A stretch of DNA of 5,369 nt from Actinomycetota bacterium (GTDB taxonomy: Bacteria > Actinomycetota > Humimicrobiia > Humimicrobiales > Humimicrobiaceae): the NCBI GenBank assembly GCA_014360385.1, contig JACIXO010000108.1, forward strand, positions 1 to 5,369. The letters run 5' to 3'. How positions within the stretch are numbered: the first letter of the stretch is position 1; every line of letters starts with the position of its first letter. Shown here in pieces: positions 1 through 5,108 of this stretch. The translations under genes were made by a program, and so were the position numbers. The notes under the pieces were generated by a model, which was not told the origin of the DNA, searched no databases, and was given only the letters and a program-made list of their open reading frames with translations.

Positions 1-513
1 ACTTATAATCCTGCCACTTTTAATATCAACATCTGCGGGAATACCAATACATATTCCTTTAATTTTAAGTCCATTCTGACTTTTCTCCTGATTATATTTT
101 GCTAAAATATGAGCTATTTCTTCTTCCAGCTTATCTACTACATCTTTACCGTTGGAGATTTTAAATCCTTCATGCTTTTCAACTATCTCATTTGCAAAAT
201 TTGCAACAGCTATCTTTAGCTTTTCCTTTCCAAGATCAATTCCTATTACCAGCCCCCTATCTTTGTTTATCCGAATAAGAGTGGGCCTTTTACCACCTTT
301 TGTTATTTGCTTTTCAGCCTGTAAAACATAACCTTCGTTTATTAGTTTTTCTATTGCCCTGGAAACTGCTGGAGCACTTATGTTAAGCTCCCTGGCTATT
401 TTAGATCTTGGGTTGGGTCCATTTTCGCGAAGATAGTTAAAAATAATAGACATATTAATTTTATGCTGAAGTTCAGCACTTGCTGTTCTTGAAAATTTTA
501 GAAACTTTTCCAT
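1..513 (-). CDS. ROK-family transcriptional regulator, N-terminal part (cut by window edge)
   Basis: The frame is open from an ATG at 513 to the window edge, giving 171 residues of a family that usually runs to about 380-400. Residues 18-62 form a winged helix-turn-helix: a REN-GPNPRSKIARELNIS segment, then a recognition helix around APAVSRAIEKLINEGYV, then a wing ending at KGGKRPTLI. Residues 89-103 (VIGIDLGKEKLKIAV) match the first strand and phosphate-loop region of the ROK/hexokinase-like fold, and GICIGIPADVDIKSG (153-167) matches the usual GIGIGVPGxVD stretch. The zinc-binding and sugar-binding motifs would lie off the window. ROK regulators (NagC, Mlc, XylR) are typically sugar-responsive repressors; the sugar cannot be told here. 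This is the first start after an in-frame TAG four codons upstream. No Shine-Dalgarno sequence precedes it, although the predicted leader is about 135 nt long. The phosphate loop lacks the usual DxGGT/N form, which favours a regulator over an active kinase. Confidence 0.93.
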   Translation of the reverse strand, partial: MEKFLKFSRTASAELQHKINMSIIFNYLRENGPNPRSKIARELNISAPAVSRAIEKLINEGYVLQAEKQITKGGKRPTLIRINKDRGLVIGIDLGKEKLKIAVANFANEIVEKHEGFKISNGKDVVDKLEEEIAHILAKYNQEKSQNGLKIKGICIGIPADVDIKSGRIIS

Positions 514-609
514 TGCTAACTGCTAATTAATTTTTGATAACTGAAAGTTCTAGTAACCAAGCAGCGTAAATACTGGGCACCGGACCAATACACACTAAAA
601 TCCAATTGT

Positions 610-637
610 TTAATTAGTTAATTAGTTAGTTAATTAC
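610..637. repeat. TTAATTAG direct repeats next to the operator dyad
   Basis: TTAATTAG (610-617), TTAATTAG (618-625), TTAG (626-629) and TTAATTAC (630-637) follow one another without a gap. The last unit is shared with the left arm of the inverted repeat at 631-653. The units could be extra weak half-sites for the same regulator, or a replication-slippage product in AT-rich DNA. Confidence 0.55.
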
Positions 638-653
638 TGTTAGTAAGTAATTA
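631..653. promoter_or_regulatory. Perfect inverted repeat at the ROK promoter start site; candidate operator
   Basis: TAATTACT (631-638), a 7-bp spacer and AGTAATTA (646-653) form a perfect 8-bp dyad of 23 bp. It begins two bases downstream of the predicted -10 and covers the predicted start site, a normal place for a repressor to block transcription. ROK repressors generally bind AT-rich dyads of about this length and many control their own genes. That the ROK protein encoded next to it is the ligand is inference. Confidence 0.5.
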
Positions 654-655
654 TC

Positions 656-683
656 AGTATATCAGAACTTTTCTCTTTGTCAA
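656..683 (-). promoter_or_regulatory. Sigma-70/SigA-type promoter for the ROK regulator gene
   Basis: Read on the minus strand, a perfect -35 TTGACA (683-678) is followed by a 16-bp spacer and a -10 TATACT (661-656, five of six consensus bases). TGA stands immediately before the -10, giving an extended -10 element. Transcription would start near 649, leaving a leader of about 135 nt before the ATG at 513. This is the best-formed promoter in the window. Confidence 0.72.
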
Positions 684-855
684 ATAGTTTTTCGAGAATT
701 TGTTGTTATTCAGCAATATTTTTATTTTGTAAAATGCTATAGAATAGATTTGATAATTTAAGGTCGTGAAAGTTAAAAGATACATAAATTTAAATGAACC
801 ATGTGACAAAATCAAAGAAGGTGTTCCAGAAAATCAACACAAACAAACGTAAACT

Positions 856-1068
856 ATGGAGAGAGTTAAAGAGTTTTTTACTTCTGAAAACTTTAAAGAA
901 AATCTAAGAGTAATCTGGGAAAAAATCTATAGCTGGCTTGCTGATGTCCTGGATAAACTCTTTGGACGTATAACCTATGAGCCTATAAGAGAGCTTCTTA
1001 CTAACCCCTGGTTCTGGATAATCCTTCTCGGATTATTCATTCTTGGAAGGATTTTTAGAAGACGATAG
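856..1068 (+). CDS. Small membrane protein, 70 residues, unknown function
   Basis: I do not recognise a family. Residues 1-45 look amphipathic and charged, with several aromatic positions (W21, Y25, W28, F36). They are followed by a hydrophobic segment at about 51-66 (PWFWIILLGLFILG) long enough for one membrane pass, and a basic tail (RIFRRR) that suggests the C-terminus faces the cytoplasm. The ATG is the first start after an in-frame TAA just upstream (850-852). It has no Shine-Dalgarno sequence, which lowers confidence. It is the only plus-strand gene called, and its last 36 bases overlap the 3' end of the converging minus-strand gene. The composition (a plausible TM helix, charged helix, no low-complexity bias) looks like real protein rather than a shadow. 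A role in the envelope is all that can be inferred. Confidence 0.58.
   Translation: MERVKEFFTSENFKENLRVIWEKIYSWLADVLDKLFGRITYEPIRELLTNPWFWIILLGLFILGRIFRRR
1016..1038. other. Hairpin in the overlap of the two converging genes
   Basis: GGATAATCC (1016-1024) and GGATTATTC (1030-1038) pair as a 9-bp stem with one G-T wobble and a 5-base loop. The stem includes the minus-strand stop codon (1035-1033) of the last operon gene and lies within the membrane-segment codons of the plus-strand gene. Neither strand shows a T-run directly after it, so it does not meet the usual form of an intrinsic terminator. It could still slow polymerase or protect 3' ends. Confidence 0.4.
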
Positions 1069-1344
1069 CCTTTTTCTAAAACTAAAGGTTAGAAGAAAAA
1101 TTGCAACGAATATGAGTAAGATGCTCAAGGCTGCTACTTTTCCAGGATTATTCCTTAACTTTCTTGCCACAAGATAAAGTCTTGAATTTGCCTTCTTAAG
1201 ATACTCAAGAAACTTATCGTCCAAAAGAAGTCTATCTTCATCAGTAAGACTGGATATCCTCCCCATTATTTTCTGTTCAATATCATCAGAAGGCTCGATT
1301 ACAGCTTTCTTTACAATTTTCAAATACTTACCTAGTGCGCTCAT
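1033..1344 (-). CDS. Single-pass membrane protein after an ECF sigma gene; putative anti-sigma factor
   Basis: This 103-residue protein starts 20 nt after the sigma factor stop and is almost certainly co-transcribed with it. Residues 1-68 are hydrophilic and mostly helical in character. They include an acidic DEDRLLLDDKFLEYLKK stretch (about 35-51) that could be a sigma-binding surface. Residues 69-88 form one membrane helix (VAALSILLIFVAIFLLTFSF), followed by a 14-residue basic and serine-rich tail. The position right after an ECF sigma gene and the layout of soluble N-terminus plus one TM are typical of membrane anti-sigma factors. However, there is no His or Cys at all, so the zinc-binding HxxxCxxC anti-sigma fold is absent, and no extracytoplasmic sensor domain exists. 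A GGAG lies 17 nt upstream of the ATG, too far for a good ribosome site, so initiation may be coupled to sigma translation. The function rests on context. Confidence 0.62.
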   Translation of the reverse strand: MSALGKYLKIVKKAVIEPSDDIEQKIMGRISSLTDEDRLLLDDKFLEYLKKANSRLYLVARKLRNNPGKVAALSILLIFVAIFLLTFSFRKRLSSSKNPSKNE

Positions 1345-1364
1345 AATAGGATGTACACAAACTC

Positions 1365-2042
1365 CTACTCTTTACTCCTATTTTGCTTATGTCTCGAATC
1401 TCTTAATTTCTCCTTTATCATCTTTCTTGCTCTATGGATATTAGTTTTAATTGTCCCAATAGGTTTACCAGTAAGCTCAGAAATCTCTTTGTAACTGTAG
1501 TCTTGCAAATCTCTCAATATTAAAGGTACCCTATAGTTTTCATCAAGCGATACTATTATCTTTAAAACCTCCTTCACCGTTTCTCTATCAAAAAATCCTG
1601 ACTCGGGGCTGTGATTGAAGTTTGCAATGCTAATCTGGTCAAAACTATCTATTTCATCAAGGCTTATTTTCTTATCCGATGTTTTAGATTTTATCCTCAA
1701 TTTATCTATGCAAGTATTTACAGTCAACGTCCTCACCCAGGTTTTAAAACTACAAACTCCCCTGAAATCCTTAATCGAAAGATAGGTCTTTACAAATACC
1801 TCCTGGCTTGCATCTTCCGCTTCCTGTGCATCCCTCAGGATAAAGAAAGCAGTTGTATATACATACTTGGAATACCTCCTCACAAGCTCCTCAAACGAGG
1901 CTCGGTCACCATCTCTAAATCGTTGCACCAGTATTTTATCATCAAGATCTCTTCTTCTATTTAATTCTTTGTTATTCTCTTTAGTATACCCTGAATCCTT
2001 TAAGGTTTTATCAGCTCTTTTTTCTTTCCCAAGTTCTTCCAA
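1365..2042 (-). CDS. RNA polymerase sigma factor, ECF (sigma-70 family, SigW/RpoE-like)
   Basis: This is a 225-residue ECF sigma factor. Region 2 spans about 46-118 and contains RASFEELVRRYSKYVY, then AQEAEDASQEVFVKTYLSI (region 2.2, core polymerase contact), then FKTWVRTLTVNTCIDKLR (99-116, -10 recognition and melting). Region 4 spans about 160-213 and contains SLDENYRVPLILRDLQDYSYKEIS and the -35-reading helix-turn-helix TGKPIGTIKTNIHRARKMIKEKL. A charged extension of about 33 residues precedes region 2, longer than usual. The start is a TTG at 2042: AAGGA lies 7 nt before it, and no ATG or GTG lies upstream of region 2 in this frame. The gene follows the htrA-like gene by 67 nt and precedes a small membrane protein by 20 nt. 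This suggests a protease-sigma-(anti-sigma) envelope-stress operon, comparable in content to actinobacterial sigE-rseA-htrA but in a different order. Target promoters are unknown. Confidence 0.95.
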   Translation of the reverse strand: MEELGKEKRADKTLKDSGYTKENNKELNRRRDLDDKILVQRFRDGDRASFEELVRRYSKYVYTTAFFILRDAQEAEDASQEVFVKTYLSIKDFRGVCSFKTWVRTLTVNTCIDKLRIKSKTSDKKISLDEIDSFDQISIANFNHSPESGFFDRETVKEVLKIIVSLDENYRVPLILRDLQDYSYKEISELTGKPIGTIKTNIHRARKMIKEKLRDSRHKQNRSKE

Positions 2043-2093
2043 TGTCCTTTCCTTTTAATAATTCTCCTCTCTTTGTCAATTCTCTTCTCTTTA

Positions 2094-2118
2094 TTAGCCT
2101 GAATGTCAGTTAGCCTGA
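2094..2118. repeat. 9-bp direct repeat across the htrA stop codon (16-bp period)
   Basis: TTAGCCTGA occurs at 2094-2102 and again at 2110-2118, 16 bp apart. The right copy carries the htrA-like stop codon (TAA on the minus strand, 2112-2110). It may be the remnant of a 16-bp tandem duplication of the gene end, like other short duplications in this window. Confidence 0.6.
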
Positions 2119-3360
2119 GGGCGTTTCAACTAACTCTACCTTCAGGTTTAGATATTTACCTCCTCTATATACTTTTAGCTCAACCACATCGCCAACATTA
2201 TGTCTTAGCATTTGAGCTAGTAGCTCATAAGGAGATTTCAATGATACTCCATTAAATTCTACTATTACATCACCAGCTTTAAGACCAGCTTTATGAGCAG
2301 GGTAACCCTTCATCACACTTCTGATATACACACCTACGACATCGGTTGTATTTTCCCCCATCTCTATACCCATAAAGGGTATCCTTGCCCTTCCATACTT
2401 TATTATCTGATTTGCTATATTAACTGCAGTGTCACTTGGAATAGCAAATCCGATACCAGCACTTGCCCCCGATGGAGAAACTATCAAAGTATTTATTCCT
2501 ATCACCTGACCTGAAGAGTTTAGAAGCGGTCCTCCACTGTTACCCTGGTTTATAGCAGCATCAGTCTGGATTAAATCTACCATGGGAAGTGCATCAGAAG
2601 ATATAGCAATATCTCTACCCTTAGCACTAATTACTCCTACAGTTACGGTCTGAGAAAGCCCGAAGGGGCTTCCGATAGCAATTGCCATCTCACCCACGTT
2701 TACATTTTCTATCGAGGTAAAACTTGCAGCCTTTAAACCTGGAGCATCTATCTTTATTACTGCTACATCAGTGTCCTTGTTTGCCCCAACTAGTTTTGCA
2801 GGATACTCAGAACCATCATACAGGGTAACCAGAAGCTCCTCTGCACTACCTGCCACATGATTATTCGTAATTATGTAGCCAGTTTCAGTATAGATAACAC
2901 CTGATCCCACTCCCTCTGCAAGGTATTCCTGTCCAAATATGTCCTGTTGTTTTACCCTTACCCTTATGTTTACCACAGAAGGTGTGGCTTCTCTTACAAC
3001 CTGGCTTACAGCCTTGTTGAACTCCTCGAGGGTTATGATTTTACCTTCCCCTTTTTCCTGGAGACCAGGAAGTTCTATGTTTTCGCCGGTTCCTGTCTTC
3101 GTTTGCTGCTGGGCCTCAGCAGTCTCTTCCCCCTGTAGCTTCTGGGTTTCCTCTGAAGCCTTAGCTTCTGCTGAAGAGCTGGCTTTCCCTCTCAATAGAT
3201 CCTGGGGCGAGACCTTGTTTATAACTGATAACATTCCCAGAGTAAACATAGATCCTATAAATAAGAATAAAAGTGCTCCAACTATAGCAATGAGAACCTT
3301 TACGAAAAGCGATGCTCCTCTCCTTCTTGACCCATTATCAGGAAAAATATCACTGCTCAT
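2110..3360 (-). CDS. htrA: Membrane-anchored HtrA/DegP-like serine protease with one PDZ domain
   Basis: This 416-residue protein belongs to the trypsin-like S1C (HtrA) family, surface proteases that degrade or refold misfolded envelope proteins. Residues 1-17 are basic and cytoplasmic, and 18-47 form an uncleaved membrane anchor. Residues 55-105 are a low-complexity Ala/Glu/Gln/Ser linker, and the protease domain runs from about 110 to 320. The catalytic triad is complete: H168 in TNNHV, D198 in DTDVAVIKI and S275 in NQGNSGGPLL, with the supporting GSPFGLSQTVTVG strand (230-242). One PDZ domain follows (about 325-412; HKAGLKAGDVIVEFNGV), so the layout matches Gram-positive-type HtrA rather than two-PDZ DegP. 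The start is well supported: GGGGAGG (3372-3366) sits 5 nt before the ATG. It is the first gene of the presumed operon with the ECF sigma and small membrane protein, consistent with control by, or feedback on, an envelope-stress response. Confidence 0.97.
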   Translation of the reverse strand: MSSDIFPDNGSRRRGASLFVKVLIAIVGALLFLFIGSMFTLGMLSVINKVSPQDLLRGKASSSAEAKASEETQKLQGEETAEAQQQTKTGTGENIELPGLQEKGEGKIITLEEFNKAVSQVVREATPSVVNIRVRVKQQDIFGQEYLAEGVGSGVIYTETGYIITNNHVAGSAEELLVTLYDGSEYPAKLVGANKDTDVAVIKIDAPGLKAASFTSIENVNVGEMAIAIGSPFGLSQTVTVGVISAKGRDIAISSDALPMVDLIQTDAAINQGNSGGPLLNSSGQVIGINTLIVSPSGASAGIGFAIPSDTAVNIANQIIKYGRARIPFMGIEMGENTTDVVGVYIRSVMKGYPAHKAGLKAGDVIVEFNGVSLKSPYELLAQMLRHNVGDVVELKVYRGGKYLNLKVELVETPSG

Positions 3361-3365
3361 AATAG

Positions 3366-3474
3366 CCTCCCCTTCTCACTTGCTTTCACTCTCTATTTCT
3401 ACTCTAATTTCAGCTTCTTTTCATTTTTTTCTTTTTTATTTTTTCCTTCTTTATTCCTTCTTGCATCTCCCATT
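3366..3474 (-). promoter_or_regulatory. Purine-rich leader of the htrA operon, ending in a strong ribosome binding site
   Basis: On the minus strand nearly all of these roughly 110 bases are A or G, in runs such as GAAGGAAAAAATAAAAAAG, ending in GGGGAGG 5 nt before the htrA ATG. Such an RNA would be largely unpaired and rich in ribosome-binding-like motifs. The whole spacer 3361-3601 contains no CG dinucleotide, so an ECF-type -10 such as CGTC is absent here. Confidence 0.55.
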
Positions 3475-3500
3475 CCAGAAAGGAAAAACTGTATCTAAAT

Positions 3501-3572
3501 CCTCCCTACAACCTACACTCCCTATACTCCCTACACCCACATTACCAACATTACCAACATTACCAACATTAT
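3501..3572. repeat. Degenerate 9-bp tandem repeat array upstream of htrA
   Basis: Eight consecutive 9-bp units can be laid out. On the plus strand they read CCTCCCTAC, AACCTACAC, TCCCTATAC, TCCCTACAC, CCACATTAC, CAACATTAC, CAACATTAC and CAACATTAT. The last four are nearly identical (ACATTACCA, 3.6 copies at 3539-3570) and the first four form a second, C-rich variant. On the strand of the htrA mRNA the C-rich half becomes GGG runs at 3538-3536, 3531-3529, 3522-3520 and 3506-3504. The array lies between the candidate -10 at 3573 and the purine-rich leader, so it would be transcribed into the htrA leader. Confidence 0.75.
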
Positions 3573-3573
3573 A
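3568..3573 (-). promoter_or_regulatory. Candidate -10 element for the htrA operon
   Basis: A perfect TATAAT (3573-3568, minus strand) stands at the upstream edge of the 9-bp repeat array, about 210 bp before the htrA start. No good -35 is found at 16-18 bp; the T-rich stretch upstream offers only poor matches such as TTGCTT at 13 bp. If used, transcription would begin near 3561 inside the repeats. Confidence 0.3.
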
Positions 3574-3601
3574 ATCAGAAAAAATGAAGCAAAAATGAAC
3601 A

Positions 3602-4984
3602 TTATTTTTTTAATTCTTCAACATCTAGCCCTTCTGATCTCAGCTTTATTGCATCTTCCTGGATTTTTACCACTGCCTCAGAAGGAGTTATATTTCCTCT
3701 TATCACATTTTCGATATTAGTTCTGAATGCATCTCTTATGACCCTCATGAGCTTGTCATAGGGTTTTCCTCTACATATTTTAGCCTGTTGAAATGCCTCA
3801 TAAATTAGTTCATCGTTCGAAAACGTGCTATTGCTATCAATGTCTTTAAGAACAGGAAAACTCTGCGTATTCCAGGTCCAGCTTATCTGTATCTCTTCAG
3901 AAAGCATGTAGTCTATGTAAGCTTTTATAGCTTCCAGCTCATTTCCATAACAGTTAACATTAATCATAAACCCTGTACCTGAAATCAAAGGAGTAGGATT
4001 CTTACTTCCCTGCCATGCTATAGGTATTTTTGATATTCCAAAATTAAGCCCACCGTTTTTGTATTCTTCTATCGCCCAAGTTCCATTTATAATCATGGAC
4101 ACGCTTCCGTTTTTGAAAAGCTGGTTCATCTCTTCATAGCCAACCTCATATGGCAGAATTTTTTCTTCGCTGTAGATATAATTCAAAAACTCAAGTGTTT
4201 TCTCAGTAGCCTTGTTATCCAGGGCAAGAGAATAAGAATCATAATCAACTATCCAGTCTGAGTATCCTCCTATGAAAGGAATTATCCAATCGGGCTCAGC
4301 TTCGTTTAAAAGCCACCCATATATCTGCTTTTTAAAGTCATTGACCTTTTTACAATGCTCAATTACACCCTCAAAATTAGTGGGCGCTTCTTCCACCAGG
4401 TCTTTATTATAAAAAAAGACTAAAAAATCACTGCTTCTAAAAGGTATGATATAGTTTCTTCCATTGTATCTAGAAATTTCTACAAGCCCATCTATGATTC
4501 TATTATAATCAACTTCACTGGTTATCTCCTTAAGTACATTTGAAGAGGCCAATCTGATCATACTATCCATGCTCATAAGTACCAGCTCGGGCCCTGATCC
4601 GGCAAGACTCGCTGCCTCAAATTGGTCTTCGAGCTCTTCCTGGCTTCGAAAGTGCCGCGTCTCAATCTTTATTGAGGGATTTTCCTTCATAAAGTTGTCA
4701 TTGCTCTCAACCAGAGCTAACCTTTCTTTTGCCTCGCAGCTATCCCAGATAGTTATCTCTACCTTTTGTACTGGTTCCTCCTCCCGCAAAGCCTCTTCAG
4801 AGGTGCTCTCTGACACCTCTTTCTGGCTTTCGTTCTTCGCAATCCCGGCTTCTCTTGTTTTGCAAGAAGTAAAAACTAGAGTTAGAAGAACACATAGAAT
4901 ACATAATAAAACGTAAACTACCAGGAGAAGGAAAGTACGCTTTTTCTGTATATTATTTTCCTGTGCATTTATTTTCCTGTGCAT
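3602..4984 (-). CDS. ABC transporter sugar-binding lipoprotein (extracellular solute-binding protein family 1)
   Basis: This 460-residue protein resembles MalE-type binding proteins that capture sugars outside the membrane for an ABC importer. A basic n-region (1-17) precedes a hydrophobic signal segment (18-37) and a lipobox-like FTS-C, with C41 as the likely lipidated cysteine; F at -3 is less usual. An acidic Ser/Glu linker (about 50-72) leads into the mature domain, which begins KVEITIWDS (74-82). Family features include NFMKENPSIKIE (98-108), PFRSSDFLVFFYNKDL (181-196), PFIGGYSDWIVDY (236-248) and the strongly typical KNGSVSMIINGTWAIEEYK (291-309), then NFGISKIPI (314-322). The substrate is probably a sugar or oligosaccharide, but cannot be named. 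No permease or ATPase lies downstream; the next gene is the htrA-like protease 241 bp away. The start ATG comes from a 16-bp tandem duplication, and no other in-frame ATG, GTG or TTG occurs before the lipobox. The site upstream is only a distant AAGG (10 nt spacing). Confidence 0.93.
   Translation of the reverse strand: MHRKINAQENNIQKKRTFLLLVVYVLLCILCVLLTLVFTSCKTREAGIAKNESQKEVSESTSEEALREEEPVQKVEITIWDSCEAKERLALVESNDNFMKENPSIKIETRHFRSQEELEDQFEAASLAGSGPELVLMSMDSMIRLASSNVLKEITSEVDYNRIIDGLVEISRYNGRNYIIPFRSSDFLVFFYNKDLVEEAPTNFEGVIEHCKKVNDFKKQIYGWLLNEAEPDWIIPFIGGYSDWIVDYDSYSLALDNKATEKTLEFLNYIYSEEKILPYEVGYEEMNQLFKNGSVSMIINGTWAIEEYKNGGLNFGISKIPIAWQGSKNPTPLISGTGFMINVNCYGNELEAIKAYIDYMLSEEIQISWTWNTQSFPVLKDIDSNSTFSNDELIYEAFQQAKICRGKPYDKLMRVIRDAFRTNIENVIRGNITPSEAVVKIQEDAIKLRSEGLDVEELKK
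4953..4984. repeat. Exact 16-bp tandem duplication at the solute-binding protein start codon
   Basis: On the minus strand the unit ATGCACAGGAAAATAA is present twice without a gap (4984-4969 and 4968-4953). Each copy carries an ATG. Only the first ATG reads into the binding protein, because 16 is not a multiple of three. The second ATG has AGGA 6 nt before it (from the first copy) but reads 16 codons to a TAG. Confidence 0.92.
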
Positions 4985-4986
4985 TA

Positions 4987-5006
4987 TTACTCTGCCTTAC
5001 TCTGCC
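4987..5006. repeat. Exact 10-bp tandem duplication just upstream of the binding-protein start
   Basis: TTACTCTGCC is repeated at 4987-4996 and 4997-5006. On the minus strand it reads GGCAGAGTAA twice, ending three bases before the start ATG, so it supplies the only purine-rich stretch where a ribosome site could lie. Confidence 0.9.
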
Positions 5007-5028
5007 TACTTTTAATTCTAGTGTGCTT

Positions 5029-5058
5029 GACGTTAAGGTTTTTCATCGTTTTTCTCAA
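5029..5058 (-). promoter_or_regulatory. Weak candidate promoter for the solute-binding protein gene
   Basis: Two readings share this site on the minus strand. As a housekeeping promoter, TTGAGA (5058-5053) lies 17 bp before TAACGT (5035-5030), a poor -10. As an ECF-type promoter, an A-rich stretch ending in AAC (5050-5048) lies 15 bp before CGTC (5032-5029), close to the AAC/CGT pattern of SigW/RpoE-type promoters. Either would start transcription about 40 bp before the gene. Confidence 0.22.
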
Positions 5059-5108
5059 CCGACTCATATAGCGAATATTTTTTCGATGCTCTCTATTGGT
5101 TTAAATTA

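Larger units (their letters stand above)
514..855. other. Intergenic region between ROK gene and small plus-strand gene
   Basis: This 342-bp divergent spacer is very AT-rich. It contains the predicted ROK promoter (656-683), an operator-like inverted repeat (631-653), TTAATTAG-type direct repeats (610-637) and a short, less AT-rich patch (about 555-588) with no recognised structure. A plus-strand open stretch runs from a GTG at 766 to a TAA at 850, 28 codons, in the same frame as the gene at 856; I do not call it a gene. No convincing plus-strand promoter is seen: GATAAT at 752-757 has only TTGTAA (727-732) at 19 bp. Confidence 0.7.

Noticed and set aside
766..852. 28-codon plus-strand frame starting GTG, in phase with the gene at 856
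   Set aside because: A TAA separates it from the downstream gene, the AAGG is too close to the GTG, and the peptide has no recognisable feature. It could be the 5' part of a gene broken by one stop, but nothing supports this.
1069..1090. AGCCTTT/AAAGGTT stem after the plus-strand small gene as a terminator
   Set aside because: The 7-bp stem has a wobble and a 10-base loop, no T-run follows, and it lies inside the minus-strand coding region.
1611..2058. Plus-strand frames opposite the sigma factor
   Set aside because: The sigma factor is certain on the minus strand, and these frames show no domain and have shadow-like composition.
2060..2080. TTGACA on the minus strand in the htrA-sigma spacer as a promoter for the sigma gene
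   Set aside because: No -10 is found at 15-19 bp; the hexamer alone is not enough.
2649..2676. AAGCCC-GAAG-GGGCTT hairpin within htrA
   Set aside because: It falls in codons for the conserved GSPFGLS motif, so the sequence is explained by the protein.
3501..3572. 9-bp array as a CRISPR or iteron origin
   Set aside because: The units are too short and contiguous for CRISPR (no spacers), and no replication gene or DnaA-box cluster is nearby to support an origin.
2939..3574. Long 211-codon plus-strand open frame opposite the start of htrA
   Set aside because: It is antisense to the clearly real htrA N-terminus, and its end is a run of LPT-type repeats that only reflects the 9-bp array. The composition (Ser/Leu/Phe-rich) is that of a shadow frame.
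3570..3604. T-rich stretch after the binding-protein stop as an intrinsic terminator
   Set aside because: T-runs are present on the minus strand, but no GC-containing stem precedes them.
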